In this document: positions 35,111 to 47,779 of the stretch, piece after piece
How positions within the stretch are numbered: position 1 is the stretch's first letter
Layout of the letters: each line of letters begins with the position of its first letter
Assembly (NCBI RefSeq): GCF_004403945.1
Contig: NZ_SOHM01000007.1
Coordinates: forward strand, 248,001-312,000
Source of the DNA: Cryobacterium lactosi
Lineage (GTDB): Bacteria > Actinomycetota > Actinomycetes > Actinomycetales > Microbacteriaceae
Length of the DNA: 64,000 nucleotides
Reading direction: 5' to 3'
The notes under the pieces: model-generated
Told to the model about the DNA's origin: nothing
Databases searched by the model: none
The model's input: the letters and a program-made list of their open reading frames with translations, nothing else
Position numbers and translations under genes: made by a program

Positions 35111-35553
35111 GCACCGTCGACCTGCCCAGCCAGCTCGCCGAGATCCGCGAGGACTTCCTCGCGCTCGAACAGCCGGATCGCCTGATGCTGCTGCTCGAGT
35201 TCTCCAATGACCTCCCGGAGCTTCCCGAGCGCTACCGAGACCACCCGGACCTCTTCGAACGGGTCGTCGAATGCCAGTCACCCGTGTTCATCTTCGTGGA
35301 GATTGACTCTGACCGCGCCGTGCACCTCTACGCGACGGCCCCGGCCGAGTCGCCGACCACCCGCGGCTTCGCGTCGATCCTCGCCCAGGGGCTTGACGGA
35401 CTGAGCGTCGAGGCGGTCCTGGCCGTTCCGGATGACTACCCGCAGTCGATCGGGCTCACCCAGGCCGTCTCGCCGCTGCGGCTGCGCGGCATGACGGCAA
35501 TGCTGGGCCGCACCAAGCGGCAACTGCGTGAACGGGTGGCCGCCCTGGGCTGA
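35107..35553 (+). CDS. sufE: SufE-family sulfur acceptor protein
   Basis: A 148-residue SufE/CsdE-like protein. The conserved sulfur-accepting Cys is Cys56 in [13 protein letters not shown], preceded by [19 protein letters not shown]. SufE accepts persulfide sulfur from a cysteine desulfurase; here it is paired with a rhodanese, suggesting that the sulfurtransferase may feed it. It overlaps the upstream gene by 4 bases and is convergent with the hydrolase gene. Confidence 0.9.
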   Translation: MSTVDLPSQLAEIREDFLALEQPDRLMLLLEFSNDLPELPERYRDHPDLFERVVECQSPVFIFVEIDSDRAVHLYATAPAESPTTRGFASILAQGLDGLSVEAVLAVPDDYPQSIGLTQAVSPLRLRGMTAMLGRTKRQLRERVAALG

Positions 35554-35558
35554 CGGCC

Positions 35559-36800
35559 TCAGCCGGCGGTGCGGTCTGTGTCGCCTCCAGCCGTCACGGC
35601 GGGGTGCGCCGCGCCGAGCGTGCCGAGCCAGCCCAGGATGGCCGCATTCCAGGCGGCCGGATCGTAGTTCCACAGTTTGGTGTGCCTGGCCACCTCGAAC
35701 GGCACCAGGGTGACGATGTCCGGACGCCGCTCGGCGAGAGCCCGGGACGGCGTCGACGGGACGTAGCCGTCGTCGTCGCTGTGCAGAATGAGAATCGGCA
35801 GGCTCAGGTCGTTCGCCCGGGCCACGAAGTCCAGCCGCGGGAAGTCAATGGGCAGGTGCAACCCCGTCACGGCCCGGCCCCAGCGCCGTCCCATCACCAC
35901 AAGGGCACCGCGCACGACCGCGCGCGGCAGCCGGAGGGTGAGCGCCTGGTAGGCCACGACATCAGCCCAGTCGATCACGGGTGATTCGAGCACGATGCCG
36001 GTGAGCCGGCCGTCGTGCCGCGCCCGGGTCGCGGCCTGCAAAGCGATCGCCCCGCCCATTGACCAGCCCATCAGGACGATCTGGGTGGCCCCGTTGCCCG
36101 CAGCGAATTCGATCGCGGCCTCGACATCCCTCCACTCGGTGTCACCGAGTCCGAACCGGCCGTCGGCGCTCGGCGGCGCTTCACCGTCGTTGCGGTACGA
36201 CACGAGCAGGCACGAGTATCCGGCGGCGTTGAAGACCGGCACCGCCCGCAGGGTCTCGTGCCGCCGGACCCCGCGGCCGTGGACCAGGATCACCCAGCGA
36301 CCGGAGGGATCCTCTGCCGGGATCAGCCAGGCGGGCGCGGCGCCGAGCTCCGTCGGCACCGTCACATTGGTGAACTCCAGTCCGAGGTCCCACGGACCCA
36401 GGAAGGAGAATCCGCCCAGACGGCCCCGGCTTGCAGCGCCGAGATCACCGAAATCCACGGTGAGGACCCGGCGGGTGACGGTCTTCGCTGTGCGCTCCAC
36501 GATGGCGCCGAGACGGGCGTGCCCGGAGTCCGCTGAAAACCAGAAACTGTAGTCACCGGGCAGTACCGCGTCCATGGTGGCTTCGAGGGTGATTGTCCCG
36601 GCAGCGAGGTCGACGCCGTACACCCGGGTGTCGTCGGTGCGCTTGGTGGGCGGGGTCACGATGCGGCGCGCCATCACGCCGGCCAGCACCCCCACCGCGA
36701 CTGTCGCGGCCGCCGCGACCGCGACCAGGCTGCCGGCAACGACCAGTCCGGCGGACGCCAGGCCGCGGCCCTTACCCGCTCGTGCATCGATCCCCGTCAT
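35559..36800 (-). CDS. membrane-anchored alpha/beta hydrolase
   Basis: A 413-residue alpha/beta-hydrolase. One N-terminal transmembrane helix (about residues 14-40) is followed by a beta-rich region, then the hydrolase core: VILVHGRGVRRHETL (oxyanion region), nucleophile elbow GWSMGG, Asp in LILHSDDDGYVP and catalytic His in EVARHTKLW. An esterase or lipase-like activity is probable; the substrate is unknown. ATG 36,798-36,800 has GGAGG five bases upstream, better than the earlier frame start. Confidence 0.85.
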   Translation of the reverse strand: MTGIDARAGKGRGLASAGLVVAGSLVAVAAAATVAVGVLAGVMARRIVTPPTKRTDDTRVYGVDLAAGTITLEATMDAVLPGDYSFWFSADSGHARLGAIVERTAKTVTRRVLTVDFGDLGAASRGRLGGFSFLGPWDLGLEFTNVTVPTELGAAPAWLIPAEDPSGRWVILVHGRGVRRHETLRAVPVFNAAGYSCLLVSYRNDGEAPPSADGRFGLGDTEWRDVEAAIEFAAGNGATQIVLMGWSMGGAIALQAATRARHDGRLTGIVLESPVIDWADVVAYQALTLRLPRAVVRGALVVMGRRWGRAVTGLHLPIDFPRLDFVARANDLSLPILILHSDDDGYVPSTPSRALAERRPDIVTLVPFEVARHTKLWNYDPAAWNAAILGWLGTLGAAHPAVTAGGDTDRTAG

Positions 36801-36852
36801 GCCTACCTCCGCGCTGCTCGGCGTGCCTCGCACCAGCGCACGGAAAAAACTC

Positions 36853-36858
36853 TAGTCT
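36853..36858 (+). promoter_or_regulatory. -10 hexamer for a leaderless start
   Basis: TAGTCT, then 6 nt, then GTG 36,865. Confidence 0.5.
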
Positions 36859-36864
36859 GCAGAC

Positions 36865-37917
36865 GTGCCCGATTCAGAGGATCAGCCCCAGCGCCCCGCG
36901 CAGTTTGCCGCGGCGCTCGACGCTATCCGTTCTTCCAGTCCGCGTCCCGAGCTGGTGGTCACCGAGATTTCGGCCCCTGGGAACCTCGCGCCGTACGCCG
37001 TGGCGCTGTCTGCGGACGTCACGCCCGTGCGGCACGGCAGTGATTCCGAATTCGGGACCGGGCGCTTCATTCTGCTCTATGACCCCGAGGAACCCGACAG
37101 CTGGGGCGGTCCGTTCCGCGTCGTCTGCTTCGCCCAGGCTCCGCTTGAAACCGACATCGGCATCGATCCGTTCCTCGCCGACGTGGCGTGGGCCTGGCTT
37201 GTCGATGCCCTGGATGCCCGCGGTGCGAACTACACGGCCGCCTCCGGGACCGCCACCAAGATCCTGTCCTCGGGTTTCGGAGAGCTCGCCCATCAGGGCG
37301 ATGGAGCGCAGATCGAATTGCGCGCGTCGTGGAGCCCACTGGACAACGACCTCGCGGCGCACGTCGAAGGCTGGGCCGAGCTGTTGTGCATGTTGGCCGG
37401 TCTGCCACCCGCCGGCGAGCTGCCGGTCCCGCCGCGGCACGGCCACCCGTCTCAGGCCTCCCCCTCCCGACACGGGCAGGCACACGACACCGCTGACCAC
37501 GAGACTCACGGAAACTCGAGTCCTGAACGCCGCGGACCTGGACACGACAGTTCAGAACCGGGGGCTTCGGCACACAGCGCGTCAGGAATCATGCTCGGAG
37601 CAGTCGAGCCGATCGGCCCGGCGGCAGCTTCCATGCGGCGAACCGGCCCCGGATTGCATACCCTGGGAGTGGCCGTCGGCATCGGGGAGCCCGGTGGCCG
37701 GGATACGGTCGGTGTCGATATCGCCGGCCTCGATTCGTCCGGCGCTGAACGCGCCGGTAGGGAGACCGCGGGAATGAGTGCCATGGCAGTGAATTCAGTC
37801 GGAGCCGATCTCGGCCACAGCGGGCCCCTCGGCATTCACCCCAACGTTCTGAGCACCCCGGCTCCCACCTCGCTGGGCGTCACAGATCTCTCGGCACACC
37901 GTGCAGCCCGTGGTTGA
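36865..37917 (+). CDS. DUF3000 domain protein with long C-terminal tail
   Basis: A 350-residue protein. The first ~190 residues form the actinobacterial DUF3000 domain (RPELVVTEISAPGNLAPYAV, GRFILLYDPEEPDSWGGPFR, VAWAWLVDALD, AHVEGWAELLCMLAGLPP). Family members are about 200 residues; here about 155 further residues of low-complexity His/Ser/Gly/Ala-rich sequence follow (repeated G-V/A-D/E-x-A-G patterns), reaching into the next gene by 17 bases. The GTG start is placed by a leaderless -10 element. Function unknown; the pairing with ribonuclease D is conserved in actinobacteria. Confidence 0.85.
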   Translation: MPDSEDQPQRPAQFAAALDAIRSSSPRPELVVTEISAPGNLAPYAVALSADVTPVRHGSDSEFGTGRFILLYDPEEPDSWGGPFRVVCFAQAPLETDIGIDPFLADVAWAWLVDALDARGANYTAASGTATKILSSGFGELAHQGDGAQIELRASWSPLDNDLAAHVEGWAELLCMLAGLPPAGELPVPPRHGHPSQASPSRHGQAHDTADHETHGNSSPERRGPGHDSSEPGASAHSASGIMLGAVEPIGPAAASMRRTGPGLHTLGVAVGIGEPGGRDTVGVDIAGLDSSGAERAGRETAGMSAMAVNSVGADLGHSGPLGIHPNVLSTPAPTSLGVTDLSAHRAARG

Positions 37918-39121
37918 TCCGCCCGTGCTCACCCACCAGGTCATCGATTCCCGCGCGGCCTACCTCGCCGCAGTGAACACTTTGGCCGCCGGAACCGGTC
38001 CGATCGGCATCGATGCCGAACGAGCGTCGGGTTTCACGTACTCCCAGCGCGCCTACCTGATCCAGATCTTCCGCAGGGATGCCGGCACTTTCCTCTTTGA
38101 TCCACCGGCGCTCGGCGACTTCAGCGAGCTCAACGCAGCCCTGGACGGCGAGGAGTGGATCCTCCACGCTGCCAGCCAGGACCTGGCCTGTCTCCGGGAG
38201 GTGGGTCTGGACCCCGCCCGCATCTTCGACACCGAGCTTGCGGCACGCCTGCTCGGCCTGCCCAGGGTGGGACTCGGCACCGTGGTCGAGGAACTCCTCG
38301 GCATCCACCTCGCCAAGGAGCACTCCGCCGCCAATTGGTCGACCCGGCCGCTGCCTGAGAGCTGGCTGGTGTACGCGGCGCTGGACGTCGAACTGCTTCC
38401 GGACCTTCGCGACAGCATGGTCGAGCTCCTTGTCGAATCCGACAAGACCGGGATAGCGGAGCAGGAATTTGCCGCGGTCCTCGCCAAGGAAGCCAAACCC
38501 GCGCGCGCAGAGCCGTGGCGCCGCTTGTCCGGGCTGCACGTGGTGCGCGGCCAGCGAAACCTCGCGGTCGCCCGCGAGTTGTGGGTCGCCAGGGACGCCC
38601 TGGCCCAGGAGCTGGATGTCTCACCAGGCCGGCTGGTCCCCGACGCCTCCCTGGTGGCCGCGGCCCGTGTGATGCCCGCGAGCCGGAACGCCCTCGCCGA
38701 GCTGCGCGAATTCAATGGCCGCGCCAGCCGCACCGAACTCGACCGGTGGTGGAAAGCCATCCTCCGCGGCCAGGCCAGTGTTGACCTGCCCTCGGTGAAG
38801 GCGAACGGCGACGCGTTGCCACCACCACGGGCCTGGGCCGACCGCAACCCCGACGCCGACCTGCGCTACAAGGCCGCCAGGGCCGCTCTGACGGCCGCGT
38901 CGGAAGAACGCGCCGTGCCCCTGGAGAATCTGCTCACACCCGATCACCTGCGCCGGGTGGCGTGGCAACCCCCGGAACCTGCCGGTGCCGACGCCGTCGG
39001 TGACGCTCTCGCCGTGCTCGGCGCGCGCGCCTGGCAGATTGAGGCGACCGCACAACTAATAGCGGATGCCTTTGTGGAAGTCCACCAAAGCGCCTCCGTG
39101 CCCCCGGACGCGGATTCGTAG
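37901..39121 (+). CDS. rnd: ribonuclease D-like 3'-5' exonuclease with HRDC domain
   Basis: A 406-residue exonuclease. The DEDD catalytic motifs are visible: IGIDAERASG (Asp, Glu; near residue 37), ILHAASQDLACL (Asp) and LVYAALDVELLPDL (Tyr, Asp). After residue ~210 an HRDC domain follows (LHVVRGQRNLAVARELWVARD) and a C-terminal helical part. RNase D trims 3' ends of tRNA and other structured RNA. GTG 37,901 overlaps the DUF3000 gene; an alternative GTG lies three codons later. Confidence 0.9.
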   Translation: MQPVVDPPVLTHQVIDSRAAYLAAVNTLAAGTGPIGIDAERASGFTYSQRAYLIQIFRRDAGTFLFDPPALGDFSELNAALDGEEWILHAASQDLACLREVGLDPARIFDTELAARLLGLPRVGLGTVVEELLGIHLAKEHSAANWSTRPLPESWLVYAALDVELLPDLRDSMVELLVESDKTGIAEQEFAAVLAKEAKPARAEPWRRLSGLHVVRGQRNLAVARELWVARDALAQELDVSPGRLVPDASLVAAARVMPASRNALAELREFNGRASRTELDRWWKAILRGQASVDLPSVKANGDALPPPRAWADRNPDADLRYKAARAALTAASEERAVPLENLLTPDHLRRVAWQPPEPAGADAVGDALAVLGARAWQIEATAQLIADAFVEVHQSASVPPDADS

Positions 39122-39198
39122 GAACAATCAAAGGATTCCCCCCGGTTAATTCGTCACCCTAGGATCGTGCGATACCTGTTTTGAGTGATGGAGGCAAA

Positions 39199-40404
39199 GT
39201 GGCCGAGAGAACTGAAGTCGTCTTCGTGGACGGGGTTCGCACCCCGTTCGGTCGTGCCGGCGAGAAGGGTATGTATTGGAATACCCGCGCCGACGACCTG
39301 GTCGTCAAGGCGATCACCGGACTCATGGAACGCAACCCGTCTGTGCCGGGTGAACGCATCGACGATGTCGCCATCGCGGCGACCACGCAGGCCGGTGACC
39401 AGGGGCTCACCCTGGGGCGCACCGCGGCGCTGCTGGCCGGACTGCCCGTCTCGGTGCCGGGGTTCGCGATCGACCGGATGTGCGCCGGTGCGATGACGTC
39501 GGTCACCACCATGGGCGCTGCGATCGGCTTCGGTGCCTACGACCTCGCCATCGCCGGCGGTGTCGAACACATGGGTCGCCATCCGATGGGCGCCGGGGTC
39601 GACCCGAACCCGCGGTTCCTCAGCGAGCGGCTGGTCAGCGAGGATGCCCTGAACATGGGTGCCACCGCCGAACGCATCCACGACCGGTTCCCGGAGTACA
39701 CCAAGGACCGCTCTGATCGGTACGCCCTGCGTAGCCAGCAGAAGGTCGCGGCGGCGTACGAAGCCGGCAAGATCCAGCCGGACCTGGTGTCTGTCGCCAC
39801 CCGGAGCGCCGCTGGTTGGGGCCTCGCCACCCGCGACGAGGCGCCGCGGCCCGAGACCACCCTGGACGGTCTGGCCGGGCTGAAGACGCCGTTCCGGCCG
39901 CACGGCCGTATCACGGCCGGCAACGCCTCAGGCCTCAACGACGGCGCGACCGCTTGCCTGCTGGCCAGCGGCGCCACCGCGAAGGAACTCGGCCTCAGCG
40001 TCAAGATGAAGCTCGTGAGCTTTGCTTTCGCCGGCGTCGAGCCGGAGGTGATGGGCCTTGGCCCGGTGCCGTCGACCGAAAAGGCGCTGCGCAAGGCCGG
40101 GTTGTCGATCACCGACATCGGCCTGTTCGAGCTCAATGAGGCCTTCGCGGTGCAGGTGATCTCCTTCCTCGACCACTTCGGGATCGACGACGAGGACCCC
40201 CGGGTCAACGAGTACGGCGGCGCCATCGCGATCGGCCATCCGCTCGCATCGTCGGGCGTGCGCCTGATGAACCAGCTCGCCAGCCAGTTCGCCGAGCACC
40301 CCGAGGTGCGTTACGGCCTCACCGCCATGTGCATCGGCCTCGGCCAGGGTGGCACCGTGATTTGGGAAAACCCGCACTTCAACAAGAAGGCAGCCAAGCG
40401 ATGA
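39199..40404 (+). CDS. fadA: acetyl-CoA C-acyltransferase (thiolase)
   Basis: A 401-residue thiolase that cleaves 3-ketoacyl-CoA in fatty acid beta-oxidation. The acyl-accepting Cys95 is in DRMCAGAMTS; the catalytic His and Cys are in GHPLASSG and MCIGLGQGG, and NEAFAV is intact. GTG 39,199 is preferred (GGAGG just upstream, family N-terminus AERTEVVFVDGVRTPFGR); the ATG at 39,188 is out of frame. The stop overlaps the fadB start (ATGA), forming the usual fadA-fadB beta-oxidation pair. Confidence 0.93.
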   Translation: MAERTEVVFVDGVRTPFGRAGEKGMYWNTRADDLVVKAITGLMERNPSVPGERIDDVAIAATTQAGDQGLTLGRTAALLAGLPVSVPGFAIDRMCAGAMTSVTTMGAAIGFGAYDLAIAGGVEHMGRHPMGAGVDPNPRFLSERLVSEDALNMGATAERIHDRFPEYTKDRSDRYALRSQQKVAAAYEAGKIQPDLVSVATRSAAGWGLATRDEAPRPETTLDGLAGLKTPFRPHGRITAGNASGLNDGATACLLASGATAKELGLSVKMKLVSFAFAGVEPEVMGLGPVPSTEKALRKAGLSITDIGLFELNEAFAVQVISFLDHFGIDDEDPRVNEYGGAIAIGHPLASSGVRLMNQLASQFAEHPEVRYGLTAMCIGLGQGGTVIWENPHFNKKAAKR

Positions 40405-42590
40405 CCACGACCAGCACCCCCATCGACTACGCCACCCTCGACTTCTCGCCGCTCGTCGTGGTGTCAGGTGACGAAGTCGTCACCCACTCCTTCGTCCGGG
40501 ACGTGCCGCTGTCGGGCGGACGCACCCTGGCGCTCCTGACTCTGGACAACGGGCGGGACCACACCCGGCCCAACACTCTGGGTCCCGTCACTCTCCTGGA
40601 GTTCAGCGGCGTCATGGACGAGCTCACCGCCCGCGCCGGGCGGGGGGAGATCCACGGAGTGGCCGTCACGGGCAAACCGTTCATCCTCGCCGCCGGCGCC
40701 GACCTGAGCAAGGTCAGTGAAATTCCGTCCCGCGAGGTGGGCAAGCTGCTCGCCCAGTTGGGCCACTTCGCCCTGGGCAAGCTCAGCACGCTGGGTGTGC
40801 CGTCGTTCGTGTTCATCAACGGGCTCGCCCTCGGCGGCGGTCTCGAGGTGGCGCTGAACGCCGACTACCGCACCGTTGACGAGACCGTTCCGGCGATCGC
40901 CCTGCCCGAGGTATTCCTCGGCCTGATCCCGGGCTGGGGCGGCTCGTACCTGCTGCCCAACTTGGTCGGCATCGAGAACGCCCTCAAGGTGATCGTTGAG
41001 AACCCGCTCAAGAACAACCGCACCCTCACCGGCAAGGACGCCCTCGAATTGGGGATCGCCGACCGGATGTTCCGCTCGGTGAGCTTCCTCGAGGACTCGA
41101 TCCGCTGGGCCGATGGCGTCATCGCCGGCCGCGAGAGCGTGTCTCGCCCGAACGCCCCAGGGAAGATCGAACGCCTGGTCAAGTGGGACGCGGCCATCGG
41201 CATCGCCCGTAAGATGCTCGAGTCGCGCATCGGCACGGTTGCCGCATCGCCCTACGCCGCGCTCGACCTGATCAAGGCCGCCCGCGCCGGCACGAAGGCC
41301 GAAGCGTTCGCCCGGGAAGACGACGCCCTCGCCGACCTGATCTCCGGGGACCAGCTGCCCGCGAGCATCTACTCCTTCAACCTGGTGCAGAAGCGCGCCA
41401 AACGGCCCGCTGGAGCCCCGGACAAGGCTCTGGCGCGTCCCATCGGCAAGGTCGGCGTCATCGGCGCGGGTCTGATGGCCAGCCAGTTCGCCCTGCTGTT
41501 CGTGCGCCGGCTGAAGGTACCCGTCGTGATCACCGACCTCGACCAGGCCAGGGTCGACAAGGGCGTCGCCTACATCCACGGCGAGATCCGGACCCTGCAG
41601 GACAAGGGCCGCATCAGCTCCGACGAGGCCAACCGGCTGCGCGCCCTGGTGACCGGTACCACCGACAAGGCCGACTTCGCCGACGCAGACTGGGTCATCG
41701 AGGCGGTCTTCGAGGAACTCGGGGTGAAACAGGACGTCTTCGCCGAGATCGAGAAGCACATCTCCCCCACCGCGATCCTCGCGACGAACACCTCGTCGCT
41801 GTCGGTGGAACAGATCGGCGCCAAGCTGGCCCACCCTGAGCGACTGGTAGGCTTCCACTTCTTCAACCCGGTGGCCGTGATGCCGCTGATCGAGGTCGTG
41901 AACACCCCCGCCACCGACGAGGCCACCCTGTCGACCGCGATGGTGATCGCCGCCAAGCTGCGCAAGAACGCCGTCATCACCCGCGACACCCCGGGCTTCG
42001 TGGTGAACCGGGTGCTGGCCAAACTGCTCGGCGAAGCCATGCACGCCGTTGACACCGGCACCCCGTTCGAGGTCGTCGACGGTGCGCTGGCCTCGTTCGG
42101 CCTGCCGATGACACCGTTCGAGCTGCTCGAGCTGGTTGGCCTCAAGGTCGGCGCCCACGTGTTGGACACCCACCATGCGGCGTTCCCCGACCGGTTCTTC
42201 GAGAGCACCAACCTGCACCGCCTTGCCGAACACGGCAGAATCCTTGAGCGCAACTCCAGCGGAAAGATCACCGGCTTCGACAAGGGTGCGGTGAAGATCG
42301 TGGCGGGCGGGACGACACCGATCACGGCGGAGGAGATCCTGCGCCGAGTGGAGGACGGCCTGGCTGACGAGATCAAGCGGATGCTCGACGACGACGTGGT
42401 GCACGCACCGGAGGACATCGACCTGTGCATGCTGCTCGGTGCCGGCTGGCCGTTCCAGATGGGCGGGATCACGCCCTATCTCGACAGGGTCGGCGCCAGT
42501 GAGCGCGTCTTCGGCGGCACCTTCCACACCCCGATGGTGCGCGGCGTCGGGTCGGCGTCACCCACTGCCGGCGTACCCGTGCTCGGCTAG
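40401..42590 (+). CDS. fadB: fatty-acid oxidation multifunctional protein (enoyl-CoA hydratase / 3-hydroxyacyl-CoA dehydrogenase)
   Basis: A 729-residue bifunctional enzyme. Residues ~20-320 form a crotonase domain (AAGADLSK oxyanion region, GLALGGGLEVALNADYR, ALPEVFLGLIPGWGG). An NAD-binding dehydrogenase domain begins with KVGVIGAGLMASQFAL, continues with ATNTSSLSVEQIGA and the catalytic VGFHFFNPVAVMPLIEVV, and ends with two helical C-terminal domains (DTPGFVVNRVL). It hydrates enoyl-CoA and oxidises the hydroxyacyl-CoA, feeding fadA. It is translationally coupled to fadA and followed by two strong hairpins. Confidence 0.93.
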   Translation: MTTTSTPIDYATLDFSPLVVVSGDEVVTHSFVRDVPLSGGRTLALLTLDNGRDHTRPNTLGPVTLLEFSGVMDELTARAGRGEIHGVAVTGKPFILAAGADLSKVSEIPSREVGKLLAQLGHFALGKLSTLGVPSFVFINGLALGGGLEVALNADYRTVDETVPAIALPEVFLGLIPGWGGSYLLPNLVGIENALKVIVENPLKNNRTLTGKDALELGIADRMFRSVSFLEDSIRWADGVIAGRESVSRPNAPGKIERLVKWDAAIGIARKMLESRIGTVAASPYAALDLIKAARAGTKAEAFAREDDALADLISGDQLPASIYSFNLVQKRAKRPAGAPDKALARPIGKVGVIGAGLMASQFALLFVRRLKVPVVITDLDQARVDKGVAYIHGEIRTLQDKGRISSDEANRLRALVTGTTDKADFADADWVIEAVFEELGVKQDVFAEIEKHISPTAILATNTSSLSVEQIGAKLAHPERLVGFHFFNPVAVMPLIEVVNTPATDEATLSTAMVIAAKLRKNAVITRDTPGFVVNRVLAKLLGEAMHAVDTGTPFEVVDGALASFGLPMTPFELLELVGLKVGAHVLDTHHAAFPDRFFESTNLHRLAEHGRILERNSSGKITGFDKGAVKIVAGGTTPITAEEILRRVEDGLADEIKRMLDDDVVHAPEDIDLCMLLGAGWPFQMGGITPYLDRVGASERVFGGTFHTPMVRGVGSASPTAGVPVLG

Positions 42591-42596
42591 CTGGCT

Positions 42597-42623
42597 GCGC
42601 TGCCGCCGCCCTGGCGGCAGCGC
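42597..42623. terminator. GC-rich hairpin after fadB
   Basis: Perfect 11-bp stem (GCGCTGCCGCC / GGCGGCAGCGC) with a 5-nt loop, seven bases after the fadB stop. No T-run; a factor-assisted or hairpin-only terminator between convergent fadB and dxs. Confidence 0.6.
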
Positions 42624-42639
42624 AACTGTTGCCCGTACA

Positions 42640-42673
42640 GACAAGTGCGGCCGGTACACCGGCCGCACTTGTC
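42640..42673. terminator. second hairpin between fadB and dxs
   Basis: Perfect 13-bp stem (GACAAGTGCGGCC / GGCCGCACTTGTC) with an 8-nt loop. With the preceding hairpin it separates two convergent transcription units. Confidence 0.65.
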
Positions 42674-42732
42674 CATTTCGGTCACAGATGCGTTCTCACA
42701 CCCCGACCTCGACAGCCGGCTGAGCGGGAGGG

Positions 42733-44703
42733 TCAGTCGCGGGGGGCCCGCTGCAGCGGGATGCTGCCCGTACCGGGGCCTTCGGCGCGGGTGGAGTCCG
42801 CCGGCAGAGCACGGGCGTGCGGCAGTTTGCTGCCGAGGACCATCGCCACGACGTCTCGGGCGATGTGCTGCGGCGTCAGTCCCACCCGCTCGAGGATCTC
42901 GGCGCGGGTGCCGTGGTCGAGGAACTCATCCGGCAGACCGAGCTCGGTGACGGCCGTGTCGACGCCGGCCTCACGCAGGTCCTGGCGGATGCGCGTGCCG
43001 ATGCCGCCGACGCGGATGCCGTCTTCGATGCTCACCACGATGCGGTGCTGGGCCGCAAGCTCGATGATGCTCTGCGGCACCGGCACCACCCAGCGCGGAT
43101 CGACCACTGTCGCACCGATGCCCTGGGCGGCGAGCCGCTCCGCGACCTCGAGGCCCATTCCGGCCATCGGGCCGACCGTGACGATGAGCACATCCTGCTG
43201 GCTGCTGCGCACGAGCACATCGACACCGTCGGGCAGTCGTTCCAACGCGTCGTATTCCACGCCGGTGCTGCCCTTGGGGAAGCGCAGCACGGTGGGGGCA
43301 TCGTCCACCAGAACCGCCTCGGCGAGCTCCTCGCGGAGGCGGGTCGAGTCGCGAGGTGCGGCGAGCCTGATGTGCGGTATGACCTGCAGGATCGCGAGAT
43401 CCCACATGCCGTGGTGACTGGGGCCGTCCGGCCCCGTGACCCCGGCCCGGTCGAGCACGAAGGTGACTCCTGCACGGTGGAGGGCAACGTCCATCAGGAC
43501 CTGGTCGAATGCGCGGTTGATGAAGGTGGCATAGAGGGCCACGACGGGGTGCAGGCCGCCGAAGGCGAGCCCGGCGGCGCTGGTGACCGCGTGCTGTTCG
43601 GCGATGCCGACGTCGTGCACCCGCTCGGGGAACCGTTCGGCCATCTTGTGCAGCCCGGTGGGGCGCAGCATTGCCGCGGTGATCGCCACCAGCTTGGGGT
43701 TCTCGGTGGCCAGGTTGAGCAGCTCGTCGGCGAACACCGAGGTCCACGACGGGGCTCCGGCGGACTCGGTGGGCTCCCCGGTCTCGGGGTCGATTACGCC
43801 GACAGCGTGGAACTGGTCTGCGACGTCCTGCACGGCAGGGTCGTAGCCTTTACCCTTCTGGGTGATGGTGTGCACGATGACCGGCGCGCCGTAGTCCTTG
43901 GCCTGACTGAGGGCTTCGAGCATGGCCTCCATGTCGTGTCCGTCGACAGGGCCGATGTACTTGATGTCGAGGTTGGAGTACAACGCGTCGTTGTTGGAGA
44001 ACCGGCTGAGAAAGCCGTGCAGGCCGCCGCGCACGCCGCGGAAGATGGCGCGGGCCGGCGCTCCCATGTGGTCGAACGCCTGGCGGCTGGAGATGTACGC
44101 GGCCTTGTAGCTGGCGCGCAACCGAACCGTGTTGAGAAACCGGGCCATACCGCCGATGGTGGGCGCGTAGGAGCGGCCATTGTCGTTGATGACGATGATC
44201 AGGCGGCGATTGTTGTCGTCGCTGATGTTGTTGAGGGCTTCCCACGTCATTCCGCCGGTGAGCGAACCGTCACCGACGACGGCGATGACATGCCGGTCGC
44301 TCTGGCCGGTCATCTCAAACGCTCGGGAGATGCCGTCAGCCCAGGACAGCGAACTGGAAGCGTGCGAGCTCTCGACGATGTCGTGCTCAGACTCGCGTCG
44401 CTGCGGGTACCCCGCCAGCCCGCCGGTCTGGCGCAACCGGCTGAAGTCCTGACGACCGGTGAGCATCTTGTGCACGTAGGACTGGTGCCCGGTGTCGAAC
44501 ACGATCGCGTCGCGCGGTGAATCGAAGAGCCGGTGGATGGCGATGGTCATCTCGACGACGCCGAGGTTGGGGCCTAGGTGCCCGCCGGTCTTGGAGATCT
44601 CGGCGACCAGGAAGGCGCGAACCTCGGCGGCCAGCTCGACGAGCTGTTCCTTCGAGAGACCGTCGAGGTCCCGGGGACCGTGAATCGTCTCCAGAAGGGT
44701 CAT
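42733..44703 (-). CDS. dxs: 1-deoxy-D-xylulose-5-phosphate synthase
   Basis: A 656-residue thiamine-diphosphate enzyme that condenses pyruvate and glyceraldehyde 3-phosphate in the first step of the MEP isoprenoid pathway. HLGPNLGVVEMT and FDTGHQSYVHK are family signatures; the ThDP/Mg motif is GDGSLTGGMTWEALNN (Asp145). The transketolase pyrimidine-binding domain has DVGIAEQHAV, and GPDGPSHHGMWDL follows. It lies downstream of acnA on the same strand, 120 bases apart; ATG 44,703 is preceded by GAAAGG. Confidence 0.95.
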   Translation of the reverse strand: MTLLETIHGPRDLDGLSKEQLVELAAEVRAFLVAEISKTGGHLGPNLGVVEMTIAIHRLFDSPRDAIVFDTGHQSYVHKMLTGRQDFSRLRQTGGLAGYPQRRESEHDIVESSHASSSLSWADGISRAFEMTGQSDRHVIAVVGDGSLTGGMTWEALNNISDDNNRRLIIVINDNGRSYAPTIGGMARFLNTVRLRASYKAAYISSRQAFDHMGAPARAIFRGVRGGLHGFLSRFSNNDALYSNLDIKYIGPVDGHDMEAMLEALSQAKDYGAPVIVHTITQKGKGYDPAVQDVADQFHAVGVIDPETGEPTESAGAPSWTSVFADELLNLATENPKLVAITAAMLRPTGLHKMAERFPERVHDVGIAEQHAVTSAAGLAFGGLHPVVALYATFINRAFDQVLMDVALHRAGVTFVLDRAGVTGPDGPSHHGMWDLAILQVIPHIRLAAPRDSTRLREELAEAVLVDDAPTVLRFPKGSTGVEYDALERLPDGVDVLVRSSQQDVLIVTVGPMAGMGLEVAERLAAQGIGATVVDPRWVVPVPQSIIELAAQHRIVVSIEDGIRVGGIGTRIRQDLREAGVDTAVTELGLPDEFLDHGTRAEILERVGLTPQHIARDVVAMVLGSKLPHARALPADSTRAEGPGTGSIPLQRAPRD

Positions 44704-44823
44704 TGGGCCAGCCTTTCACGATAGTGGAGCAACGAAATACGCGCCACGAGAACGCAGAACTGGCACGCAGTTCGGATTCCCCGAGTCTACGCGCCAGTCT
44801 GAGACGATTCTGCGAATTCCCGG

Positions 44824-47643
<2,820 letters not shown>

Positions 47644-47779
47644 GATGCCCTCTCCTTCGTGGAAACCGACGGGAAACCGTCCGCAATCCTCAATCCTGAC
47701 CAACTGACGCCCGGTTCTGCCAGCAAGGGTAGCCTTACTGAACTCACCCCAGCACGAACCGGCGGCATACGCCGAAAAC

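Noticed and set aside
40464-42527. 687-codon open frame antisense to fadB
   Set aside because: Shadow of fadB caused by high-GC codon bias; composition is His/Gly/Glu/Val-rich without domain signatures.
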